DNA of 64,000 nt from NCBI RefSeq assembly GCF_009002475.1, contig NZ_AP019860.1, positions 8,863,547 to 8,927,546 on the forward strand, read 5' to 3'. This document shows, in pieces, positions 8,704 through 16,333 of this stretch. Below the pieces are notes generated by a model. That model had not been told where the DNA came from. It made no database searches and was given only the letters and a program-made list of their open reading frames with translations. A program made the position numbers and the translations under genes. This stretch comes from Candidatus Uabimicrobium amorphum (GTDB lineage: Bacteria > Planctomycetota > Uabimicrobiia > Uabimicrobiales > Uabimicrobiaceae). Within the stretch, counting starts at the first letter, position 1, and every line of letters begins with the position of its first letter.

Positions 8704-10092
8704 ATGCTAAATAAACTAATATTGTTTCTGTTACCGTCTTTACTATGTGGATGTTTTGTCAATATCCCTTTCCAATATACAGACATTGTACAAACCGAAA
8801 ATTCACTACCAAAATTTCAAAAGTTGACCAAGGACAATAATATTATTTACCAAAGTTCCTTTGGTTCTCCACGTCAGTTGGGAATGACCTCGACTTCTTT
8901 TATCGTTTTGAATTCATATGACGACATTTTCGAGGACCAAATTCCGGGAAAAGCCGGTGTAGATGTACAACGAGCTAACTATCATGAACTACCAGCAGAT
9001 TTCTTAGGTGCGCCTGTTGGTCATAAACCTTTACAAATAAAAGGGCGTATTGTTCATGGCAGCAAAAAAGCAATTATCATCATTCATGGTATTTTTTTTA
9101 GTAAAAGAACATATTTCTTAAAAGAATATGTTAGAGTTGCTCAAGAACAAGGCTTTTCAGTGGTATCTATAGATATGCGTGGCCACGGGGAAAGCTTATC
9201 TTCCGAAATGAGTGTTGGCATATATGAAGCTCTTGACCTTTGTTATCTTGCAAAGCGTCTGAAAAGCGATTATGGAATAGAGTACGTAGGCCTTATCGGC
9301 TTTAGCCTTGGTGCACACACCACAATACGCGCTATGTATGAATCTTCACAGGAAGCAGCTCTTAGTGGCAACGCCCCTATTATCGACGCGGGTGTCGCGA
9401 TTTCTCCTCCTTGTGATATGGTGAAAGCTTTTGATGATTTAAAACAACACGGATTTGGGCGTACGACCAGTAATTTTTTCCATGGCTTGTTTTTGAGCCG
9501 CATCGAAGCTTTACGGGAAAGTAAATTTATTCAACAAGATATACAAATCAACGAGTTCGACGAATACATTAATCAAATCATTTTGCCGCGCTACCAAGCA
9601 AATCGCAATGCCACAAAAAGCGATGAGAATCTACAATTTTTGCGCGAAAAAATTTACGGAGAAGAGTATAAATATCTCGACCAAAAAACCCAGGAGTATA
9701 TAAGCAAATTTAAGTCCATGAAAAATCATAAGGATCTACTCAGAGAAGCCAGCACACATGACTTACTCCCAAAAATAAAACTACCACTGCTCATTATCCA
9801 TGCACAAGACGATACAACAATAGATGTACAGCATATTTATGAAGCCGCTGATATCATCAATAAGCAGAAACTCAATAATATTATGGCGATCGTTGTTCCA
9901 GATGGTGGTCACATTTCACTACATCATGTGGATCCAAACTGGACATATAGTACGGTATATGGATTTCATCATTATTGTGCGGGAATTTCTCCACAAAACT
10001 TTAAACCCATTCGCGAAGTTAGTTCTTTGTGGTATTATTTTGATCGCGTACTATATCCAAGTCAACTCAGTTTGTCGTGGACGCTTTTTTAA
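8704..10092 (+). CDS. Alpha/beta-hydrolase lipoprotein
   Basis: 462 aa. The signal peptide MLNKLILFLLPSLLCGC ends in a lipobox Cys, so it is anchored in a membrane outside the cytoplasm. The alpha/beta-hydrolase core shows the oxyanion region IIHGIFFSKRTY, VSIDMRGHGES, the nucleophile elbow GFSLGAHT (Ser), the acid in IIHAQDDTT and the His in GGHISLHH. The catalytic triad is therefore complete. A helical cap of about 120 residues lies between the nucleophile and the acid. Closest in layout to YheT/EstE-type esterases; the substrate is unknown. It lies 12 bp after another lipoprotein gene and is followed by a strong terminator. Confidence 0.85.
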   Translation: MLNKLILFLLPSLLCGCFVNIPFQYTDIVQTENSLPKFQKLTKDNNIIYQSSFGSPRQLGMTSTSFIVLNSYDDIFEDQIPGKAGVDVQRANYHELPADFLGAPVGHKPLQIKGRIVHGSKKAIIIIHGIFFSKRTYFLKEYVRVAQEQGFSVVSIDMRGHGESLSSEMSVGIYEALDLCYLAKRLKSDYGIEYVGLIGFSLGAHTTIRAMYESSQEAALSGNAPIIDAGVAISPPCDMVKAFDDLKQHGFGRTTSNFFHGLFLSRIEALRESKFIQQDIQINEFDEYINQIILPRYQANRNATKSDENLQFLREKIYGEEYKYLDQKTQEYISKFKSMKNHKDLLREASTHDLLPKIKLPLLIIHAQDDTTIDVQHIYEAADIINKQKLNNIMAIVVPDGGHISLHHVDPNWTYSTVYGFHHYCAGISPQNFKPIREVSSLWYYFDRVLYPSQLSLSWTLF

Positions 10093-10102
10093 ACAATCGC
10101 AT

Positions 10103-10142
10103 AAATCCCGTCTAGATAAATAAACGTAGACGGGATTTTTTT
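10103..10142 (+). terminator. Rho-independent terminator
   Basis: AAATCCCGTCT pairs with AGACGGGATTT and is followed by a T run. It lies 10 bp after the hydrolase stop, just before the kinase gene at 10158. Confidence 0.9.
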
Positions 10143-10157
10143 AGGGAAAAAGGAGAA

Positions 10158-11081
10158 ATGATGCACAGTAGTTATTTTGAAAAAAAATGTGATTGTGAAC
10201 ACACCATAGAAATTGAAATGTCGCAAAATACTGATTTTCTTTGCATCAACTGTAAAGTGTGCGGTGGCAATTACCTTTTCAAAATCTCCCAGTACATTGT
10301 CAACAGCATGCTCGGTAGCGGTGGATCGGGGCAGGTATATCTAGCAACAGATCACAATGGAAAACAAGTCGCTTTAAAAACCCTGGCGCATCCCACCCAA
10401 GCCAACTTAAAACACTTTGAACGCGAATGCAGTATGCAACAAAAACTACAGCACAAAAATATCATTCAGTTGTTAGATCAAGGTAATCATGGAGATCTTT
10501 ATTACTTGGTCATGGAATATTTTCCAGGGCAAACCTTCGACGAAATTATCACCGAAAGAGGGTATTTAACACCACGTGAAGCAATAAAAATAATTTTGAG
10601 TGTTCTGAGTGGTCTGGCATATGCGGATAAATTAAATATGGTTCATCGCGATATCAAACCAGAAAATATTTATATTACGGACGATGGTCAGGTAAAAATT
10701 CTGGATATGGGTCTAGCAAAAATAGTGGATGAAACCTATGGATTGACAGATGCTGAAGCGATTAAGGGGAGTCCTTATTTTATGTCTCCCGAGCAATTGG
10801 CTGCGACCAAAACCGCCGACATCCGTGCGGACATTTATTCGGTAGGTGCAACGCTTTACAACGCTCTATGTGGAGTAGAGCCTTTTAGTGGACACAAAAC
10901 AATACTACAAGTTGCCATCGCCAAGAAAGAGAATAAGTACCAGAGTTTAAAGGATTACGACATAGAAATATCACCCGAATTAATAAGAATAGTCGAAAAA
11001 TCGATGGCGCTTATCGACTCTCGCTACCAAAATCCTCAAGAAATGATGCAGGATTTGTATGACCTATACAAAAATCTATAA
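10158..11081 (+). CDS. Soluble Ser/Thr kinase with N-terminal Cys-rich motif
   Basis: 307 aa, ATG after AAAAAGGAG. The first 40 residues carry CDC and CINCKVCGG, a four- to five-Cys arrangement resembling a zinc ribbon. The kinase domain fills about 45-300: GSGGSGQVYLA, VALKTL, HRDIKPENIY, DMGLAK (Phe of DFG replaced by Met, as in several bacterial kinases) and MSPEQ. There is no membrane span, unlike most kinases here, so it should be cytosolic. The Cys cluster could sense metal or redox state or bind a partner; that is inference. It runs toward the membrane kinase at 11120-13252 on the other strand. Confidence 0.9.
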   Translation: MMHSSYFEKKCDCEHTIEIEMSQNTDFLCINCKVCGGNYLFKISQYIVNSMLGSGGSGQVYLATDHNGKQVALKTLAHPTQANLKHFERECSMQQKLQHKNIIQLLDQGNHGDLYYLVMEYFPGQTFDEIITERGYLTPREAIKIILSVLSGLAYADKLNMVHRDIKPENIYITDDGQVKILDMGLAKIVDETYGLTDAEAIKGSPYFMSPEQLAATKTADIRADIYSVGATLYNALCGVEPFSGHKTILQVAIAKKENKYQSLKDYDIEISPELIRIVEKSMALIDSRYQNPQEMMQDLYDLYKNL

Positions 11082-11119
11082 TTTACTTTCGTTGTGTGCG
11101 CATTCGTTAGTGCTTTACC

Positions 11120-13252
11120 TCAATCGCTTATTTTTAAACGTATCTCTTTTTTATCGGCAATTTTAATTTTTTTTATGTGTAATTTGCGATGAGCAAACTT
11201 TGCGACAATATTACAAATATGCTGTACTTGTTGTAATGTAGGAGTACTTTCTAATCGACTGTAGTATATACATTCATTTTTACTCGTTTTTATGTTTAAT
11301 ACATCGGTTCGGAAGCCTTCCTTTTGCAAAATAGCGGTACACTTTGCCAAGATTTCTTTGTTTTGTACAATCAAAATAACGAGCATTTGACTATTGCGTA
11401 GTTTTTCATTATTTAGCTCTAATATTCGCGCTTTTATTTTTTGGCGTATGTGATTGTCCTGAAAAAAATATGGTATATCGCGCTGGATCTTATCATAAAA
11501 ACTCTGCCACGCCTCTATTCTTTCATTAATTAACACGTACGGAGTTTTTTCAACTTGGGAAAATTGTGCCATTATCTGCTGAATCTTTTTCTTGTATGTC
11601 TGTAATGTACGTATCTTCGTGCGAGCCGTTTGCCGCATTTTATCGTCCCTATCTGTATAGGGATTATCCTGCACAAAGTCGCGAAGAAAAATTTGCCAAT
11701 CTTTTACTTTACTGCTATTTTTCGGATACTCGCGCTCCATTTTACCCAAACGAATATGCCACTTTTTCTTGTGTATATTTTTGCGCAATACTTCCACTCT
11801 TTTACGAGCCGTCTGTCTCATCTTGTCATCTTCATCTGTGTAGGGGTTGTCCTGTGCAAAGTTGCGAAGAAAGGTTTGCCAATCTTTTACTTTACGGCTA
11901 TTTTTCGGATATTCACGCTGCATTTTCTCTAAGCGAACACGCCATTTTTCATGGGCACCTTGTTCCAGGTTGACTGTATCCGAACCTTGTTTATGCAAAG
12001 ACGGTTTTGCACCATCCGTATTTTCATCATTTGTTGTTTGTCGATTTGCGCTTGGCTGATTTGTATTTTGCACATTAGGCGTTTGCTGTTTTTGTCTTTT
12101 TACTATTACTTGCTGGTAAAAGGTAATCATTACTGCTAAAGTAAGACACCCCAAGCCATAGATCATCATTTTTTGATAGCGAAGCGATTTTTGCGGCTTA
12201 GATGTTTTTTGTGCAAGCGCTTTTTTCAAAGCATCCGCCATATCTTTCACTTGGGCATAGCGATTTTCGGGATTTTTATTTAGCGCTTTTTTACAAACTT
12301 CAACAAGAGCATTCGGTATTTCAGGATTATAGACTTGCGGCGACACAATTTCTTGGTTGCGAATCGCATGGAGAAGATCACGCTTTGTTTGTTCATCAAA
12401 AGGAAGCCTTTGTGTTAATAGTTGATAAAGAATAACCCCCAATGACCATATATCCACTTGAAATGTTTGCTTTGTCGTCGGAACAGTTTGTTCAGGGGAC
12501 ATATAAGACGGTGTACCCAGAATTTCAATACTAGTGAGACTTGTAATCTCATCTTTTATTTTACCTAAACCAAAATCCAAAACGACAAATTGTTTGTATT
12601 TGCTATACATAATATTTTGCGGTTTTAGATCTCGATGCACGATACCATTTTCATGAATTTTTTGTATGGCACTCAAAAGTACCAAAAATTTTTGGCACCA
12701 AAAGGAATAGTGCAAAGAACTATTATTGATAATTTGGTCAAATGTTTCTCCTTCCAAATACTCCATGACCAAATAGTCAATACCATCTAACTCGCCATAA
12801 TCAAAAACTTGTACGATATTAGGGTGTGATAGGCGCAAAATAATAGAAATTTCTCGCTGAAAACGCTTCTTTACTTTTTCAGAAATCGTCGACAAATCCA
12901 TAATTTTCATCACCAAAGGGCCGCGAAATTTAGGAGAACTTACTCTGTAAATCATTCCCATGCCACCACGAGCAATAAATTGTTCGACCTTGTATCCCGC
13001 AAAATCGAAAGTTTCTTCTTCGGTGATTAAACGTTCGAATTTATCGCGAAAAGAATTATTTTGTCTATCGAGAATTTCGGCAATGACTGTAGGAGTAACC
13101 AGTCCTTGTTCTTCCAGTAATTTTCCCAAAAGCGTTTCCACATTTGCAGCACCACTTCTGCGTTTTTCTTGTTGCATAGCCAATACTTCATCGCGTTCTT
13201 CTGGTGTAATCCACCCTTCCTCAACGATGAGTTCTCCTATTTTTTTGTGCAT
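11120..13252 (-). CDS. Membrane Ser/Thr kinase with GspE-N-like head and shared tail domains
   Basis: 710 aa. Residues 1-70 (IGELIVEEGWITPEERDEVL...GKLLEEQGLVT) resemble the T2SSE_N/MshEN-type helical domain and match the head of the kinase at 34379. The kinase domain is at about 86-350: ARGGMGMIYRV, VMKIM, HRDLKPQNIM, DFGLGK, SPEQ. One membrane span lies near 360-382, then a Gln/Asn/Thr linker. Two 61-residue direct repeats (W..RL.KM.REYPKNS..., DNPYT..DDKMRQTAR) lie near 436-558. A C-terminal domain of about 95 residues is shared with the kinase at 4815-7865. The shared outer modules imply a common kind of extracytoplasmic ligand. No operon partner is obvious. Confidence 0.92.
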   Translation of the reverse strand: MHKKIGELIVEEGWITPEERDEVLAMQQEKRRSGAANVETLLGKLLEEQGLVTPTVIAEILDRQNNSFRDKFERLITEEETFDFAGYKVEQFIARGGMGMIYRVSSPKFRGPLVMKIMDLSTISEKVKKRFQREISIILRLSHPNIVQVFDYGELDGIDYLVMEYLEGETFDQIINNSSLHYSFWCQKFLVLLSAIQKIHENGIVHRDLKPQNIMYSKYKQFVVLDFGLGKIKDEITSLTSIEILGTPSYMSPEQTVPTTKQTFQVDIWSLGVILYQLLTQRLPFDEQTKRDLLHAIRNQEIVSPQVYNPEIPNALVEVCKKALNKNPENRYAQVKDMADALKKALAQKTSKPQKSLRYQKMMIYGLGCLTLAVMITFYQQVIVKRQKQQTPNVQNTNQPSANRQTTNDENTDGAKPSLHKQGSDTVNLEQGAHEKWRVRLEKMQREYPKNSRKVKDWQTFLRNFAQDNPYTDEDDKMRQTARKRVEVLRKNIHKKKWHIRLGKMEREYPKNSSKVKDWQIFLRDFVQDNPYTDRDDKMRQTARTKIRTLQTYKKKIQQIMAQFSQVEKTPYVLINERIEAWQSFYDKIQRDIPYFFQDNHIRQKIKARILELNNEKLRNSQMLVILIVQNKEILAKCTAILQKEGFRTDVLNIKTSKNECIYYSRLESTPTLQQVQHICNIVAKFAHRKLHIKKIKIADKKEIRLKISD
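11579..11944 (-). repeat. Two 183-bp direct repeats in kinase gene
   Basis: Copies at 11762-11944 and 11579-11761 are in frame and each encodes 61 residues. Conservation is strongest over EYPKNS.KVKDWQ.FLR and DNPYT..DDKMRQTAR. The similarity at DNA level points to recent internal duplication. Confidence 0.85.
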
Positions 13253-13366
13253 TTTTCCACCACCTAATGACGAAATTTTTTAAACCACTATTAGGTTATA
13301 ATAATTTACTATTTTTAGGCAATAGAAAATCAAATTTGTATCACGAATTCACAATTTAGTATATGA

Positions 13367-13696
13367 TTAGCGACCAAATAGACTATTTGGAGCGCCAATA
13401 GTTCCATAGTCTTCCATAGAGGTAGTGGAAGAATTGTTCATTACACCAAATTCTACACTACTTGAATTTGTTTTTGTATTTGACAAACCAAGAGAATCCC
13501 ACAAAGAACTGCGATTAGACTTTTCAATACTCCTAGATGGTGAATTTAACTGTAAGCCTGAGAAAACACCGGAAGATTCCGAGAAGTTAAAATCGTTACT
13601 AAATTGAGAAAATGAAACAGCAGAACGATATTCAGGTGAAGGAAAAGATTGGCACCCACTCGCGATAATAGCAATAAGTATAAAAAGTTTTTTCAT
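13367..13696 (-). CDS. Small predicted lipoprotein
   Basis: 109 aa, ATG after AGGGGA. The signal MKKLFILIAIIASGC has a lipobox Cys at residue 15. The mature part is Ser/Asn-rich and low in complexity, with no known motif. It carries the same CQSF junction after the lipobox as the lipoprotein at 15313-16167. Divergent from the sigma-factor gene at 13864. Function unknown. Confidence 0.7.
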   Translation of the reverse strand: MKKLFILIAIIASGCQSFPSPEYRSAVSFSQFSNDFNFSESSGVFSGLQLNSPSRSIEKSNRSSLWDSLGLSNTKTNSSSVEFGVMNNSSTTSMEDYGTIGAPNSLFGR

Positions 13697-13778
13697 GTTT
13701 GTTCCCCTTTTGAAAGTGTATTTTAATGGTTAAGTATTGTGTTCATTTACATATGTATTCCGAGTAACAAAACAAAAG

Positions 13779-13827
13779 GTTATGATGAAAAATTTTTTTT
13801 CTAAACTTACTGCAGAATGTTATGATG
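13779..13827 (+). promoter_or_regulatory. Duplicated GTTATGATG boxes before sigma-factor gene
   Basis: GTTATGATG occurs at 13779-13787 and 13819-13827, 40 bp apart, each followed by an A run. Each contains TATGAT, close to a -10 hexamer, but no good -35 hexamer is seen at the usual distance. They may be two start sites or an alternative-sigma element controlling the downstream gene. Confidence 0.3.
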
Positions 13828-13863
13828 GAAAAAAATAATTGTTGCAAGTAAAGGGAAAACACA

Positions 13864-14436
13864 ATGGTGGAAAGCTTATCAAAAATTGATACTCAGTGGA
13901 GCGAAATGGAAAATATTGCCCACGACAATGGTCCTTCGATGTTAGCAGAGTATTTGGCAGCAAAATATTATGACGCTTTAGCGGCAAAATTTAAGCGTTA
14001 TGCCCCACGCCTAGACGATTTAAAGACGTATGAATTGGCATCAGATGTATTATACGATTTAATAAAAAATGACTACCGTGGCGTAAAACGTTTAAGTCGC
14101 GATCGCGGACATTTACGCGGTCTTTTTTTTCGCATTATAAAATCTAAACTTTTCGAGGTGGGCAAACAGAAAAAAACATCTACTTTCGAAGGGTTTGAGA
14201 AAGAAACCAACGTTGATGAATGGGTAAATATATATATCGATTTCAACGACTCTGTAGAAAAACTTAAGGAGCAAAGACCAAAACTACACCTACCATTTAG
14301 TCTTTTCTATCTGGAAGGGAAAAAAATTGCAGAAATTGCCACAGAACTGGGCATTAAAGAAAATGCTGTCAAACAGCGCCTTTATGCTGCTAGACGTTTT
14401 TTGGCCGATCTTTTACAAGAGTACAAATCTAAATAG
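13864..14436 (+). CDS. ECF-like RNA polymerase sigma factor
   Basis: 190 aa, ATG after AAAGGG. Residues about 30-100 fit sigma region 2 (YYDALAAKFKRYAPRL ... LRGLFFRIIKSKLFEV). About 140-185 fit region 4 with a helix-turn-helix (GKKIAEIATELGIKENAVKQ). The linker is short and region 3 is absent, as in ECF sigma factors; the sequence is divergent from the main groups. No anti-sigma gene lies beside it. Its convergent neighbour, 4 bp away, encodes a leucine-rich-repeat protein. In related bacteria such factors are often tied to Ser/Thr kinases rather than to a classical anti-sigma, which would suit this context but is not shown. Confidence 0.85.
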   Translation: MVESLSKIDTQWSEMENIAHDNGPSMLAEYLAAKYYDALAAKFKRYAPRLDDLKTYELASDVLYDLIKNDYRGVKRLSRDRGHLRGLFFRIIKSKLFEVGKQKKTSTFEGFEKETNVDEWVNIYIDFNDSVEKLKEQRPKLHLPFSLFYLEGKKIAEIATELGIKENAVKQRLYAARRFLADLLQEYKSK

Positions 14437-14440
14437 CTCA

Positions 14441-15235
14441 CTATTTTTCAAAAAAATACGAATCCCGTGGCGTCATGAGGAGTTTGCTATCCGGAAAAGC
14501 CTCTTGGAGGAATCGCTCTTGTTTTTCACTGAAGTAAATCCATAGTAGGTCGATTAAAACAGCGTTTTGTAAATTTTTGATTTCTTCACTAACCTCCGTG
14601 ATAGGATTGTTGTCACACCACAGCTTTTTTAGCTTGGTAAGATGCTTAATTTGTGGGGGGATATTACGTATTCTGTTACCCGTCAAAGACAAGTATACTA
14701 AATTTTTTAGTTCTGTCACCGCCAGAGGAAATTCTATCATCTGATTGTGTCGTAGACGTAACTCGATTAAGTTATCGAGTTTGCCCATTTCACGAGGAAC
14801 AGCTTTAATTTTATTAATCGAGGCATTGAGGTAATGTAGTTTGCGCAGATGTCCTATTTCAGGAGGGATATGAGTGATGTGATTTTCAAATATCCACAGA
14901 TGGGTCAAATGTACTAATTTTGATATATCACGGGGAATACAAGTGATGTTATTTGAGGAAAGATCAAGTGCGGAAAGTGAAGTCAGGGAAAAAACATACT
15001 CAGGTATTTCGTCCAAATTAGCTCGTGATAAATCAAGCTCTAAATCTCCGGAAAATCCACAGTTCACGAACTCACAACCTCGGGGATTTTCCAGAATTAC
15101 TTTGCTGCGGAAACTACAATCGTGAAAAGAGCAATTTTTAAATGTGTGCTTTCCTTCGCTGAGATAAAATATGCATGCAAAATACGTGGTGTTGTCTTCG
15201 ATTTTATTGAGCGATTTCCCCTTAATTTTTCGCAT
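14441..15235 (-). CDS. Cytosolic leucine-rich-repeat protein
   Basis: 264 aa. About 7 typical LRR units (for example LSALDLSSNNITCIPRDIS) span residues 85-235, with the L..L.L..N.I..IP spacing of ROCO/SDS22-like bacterial LRRs. The N-terminal 80 residues have a pentapeptide-like flavour (FKNCSFHDCSF, CEFVNCGF). There is no signal peptide or membrane span, so a cytosolic protein-protein interaction role is expected. It converges on the sigma factor gene at 13864. The membrane-anchored LRR protein at 63065 has the same repeat type. Function unknown. Confidence 0.85.
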   Translation of the reverse strand: MRKIKGKSLNKIEDNTTYFACIFYLSEGKHTFKNCSFHDCSFRSKVILENPRGCEFVNCGFSGDLELDLSRANLDEIPEYVFSLTSLSALDLSSNNITCIPRDISKLVHLTHLWIFENHITHIPPEIGHLRKLHYLNASINKIKAVPREMGKLDNLIELRLRHNQMIEFPLAVTELKNLVYLSLTGNRIRNIPPQIKHLTKLKKLWCDNNPITEVSEEIKNLQNAVLIDLLWIYFSEKQERFLQEAFPDSKLLMTPRDSYFFEK

Positions 15236-15263
15236 TAGTTTTCTTTCTGTAAAAGCGACCGGT

Positions 15264-15302
15264 TATATAAAACCATCGGTCAAGTGACGATGGTTTTATA
15301 TA
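15264..15302 (-). terminator. 15-bp perfect hairpin after lipoprotein gene
   Basis: TATATAAAACCATCG pairs perfectly with CGATGGTTTTATATA over a 9-nt loop, 11 bp beyond the stop of the gene at 15313. No immediate T run follows, so it may stabilise the RNA end rather than terminate by itself. Confidence 0.6.
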
Positions 15303-15312
15303 TGGCACTCGA

Positions 15313-16167
15313 TTAACGATTCTCGCGAATGGCTGTTTGCTGCATCAGAGTACGCATATTCGCTTCTAAATCTCCGCGTAAGTCGATAGATTGTGATGTT
15401 CCCAAATCGTCATTGAGTATATCAATAAAAAAGAATCCGGCCAATAAATCCACCATCTCCACAGGGTGAATCCCCACCTTAAAAGCCATCGGTATTAGCT
15501 GTATTTCTGCACCTATTGCCCAGAAGTCGCGCGATTTTTGATAGACGTCATCTAAAGGACTTTTGATACCCGCTTTGGTATAGGCAATGGCTCTTGCGCC
15601 ACCTGTAGAAGCATGAGCTTCACCCATTGCCCCCAATTCAAAAGGAAAAATTTCCACAGATTCGCGAATGCTCGCACGTGAACTTAGATGACGACGGTCA
15701 AGGCCAATGAGTACCTCACCAGCGGAAATTTGCGCACCTAACGCTCCGTATTCGGTCATGTTGATATTGACTCCAACACCCGCGGAAACACCTGTTTCTA
15801 CATTTAGTAAATCAAGTACATCCAAAACTCTATTGGGTAAATACAGTAGTATTCCCCATACAATACTATTGCCACCATCACTGGCGATGCGATCGGTGTA
15901 GTTTGAACCAAGTGTCGCTTTATTAAACAAAATATCTAGACGTGGGTCTTCTTGCAAAACGATCTTTTTGATTTCTAACGCACGACCATTGTCTGGCTCT
16001 GCATCTAGGACTGCACGTGCAAGTATTGCAGCTTGTGGATATTTCTTTTGAGTAAACTCTTCCTCTAAACCACTTTCGACGACTTTTAGAGCCGCGTCGT
16101 ATTTTTCCTGATTAAAACTCTGGCAACCAACAGCCAGAAAAATAACGAGAAAACAAATGTATCTCAT
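15313..16167 (-). CDS. Predicted lipoprotein with TPR-like N-terminus
   Basis: 284 aa, ATG after GGAG. The signal MRYICFLVIFLAVGC gives a lipobox Cys at residue 15. Residues 20-75 are helical and TPR-like (AAILARAVLDAEPDNGRALEI). The rest is rich in Gly and aromatic residues with beta character (GVSAGVGVNINMTEYGALGAQ), like polar or outer-membrane-associated proteins. It ends in a charged helix. Divergent from ppc. No family name can be given with confidence. Confidence 0.7.
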   Translation of the reverse strand: MRYICFLVIFLAVGCQSFNQEKYDAALKVVESGLEEEFTQKKYPQAAILARAVLDAEPDNGRALEIKKIVLQEDPRLDILFNKATLGSNYTDRIASDGGNSIVWGILLYLPNRVLDVLDLLNVETGVSAGVGVNINMTEYGALGAQISAGEVLIGLDRRHLSSRASIRESVEIFPFELGAMGEAHASTGGARAIAYTKAGIKSPLDDVYQKSRDFWAIGAEIQLIPMAFKVGIHPVEMVDLLAGFFFIDILNDDLGTSQSIDLRGDLEANMRTLMQQTAIRENR

Positions 16168-16254
16168 CGTATGTCTCCACTTCGTAAAGTTTTATCATTT
16201 TTTGGATTTAGTGCTGAAAAGATCTTATTGTCAATAAAATATGGTAAAATAGGT

Positions 16255-16282
16255 TTGACATTGTGAAAAATGTTTGTAATAA
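16255..16282 (+). promoter_or_regulatory. Candidate sigma70 promoter for ppc
   Basis: TTGACA at 16255-16260 is followed 16 bp later by TAATAA (16277-16282), about 50 bp before the ppc start. The -35 is perfect; the -10 is moderate. Confidence 0.45.
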
Positions 16283-16333
16283 CCACATTGTAACTAAAAC
16301 TCTAACCGTTGTTAACCTTTCTGGAATAAGTTC

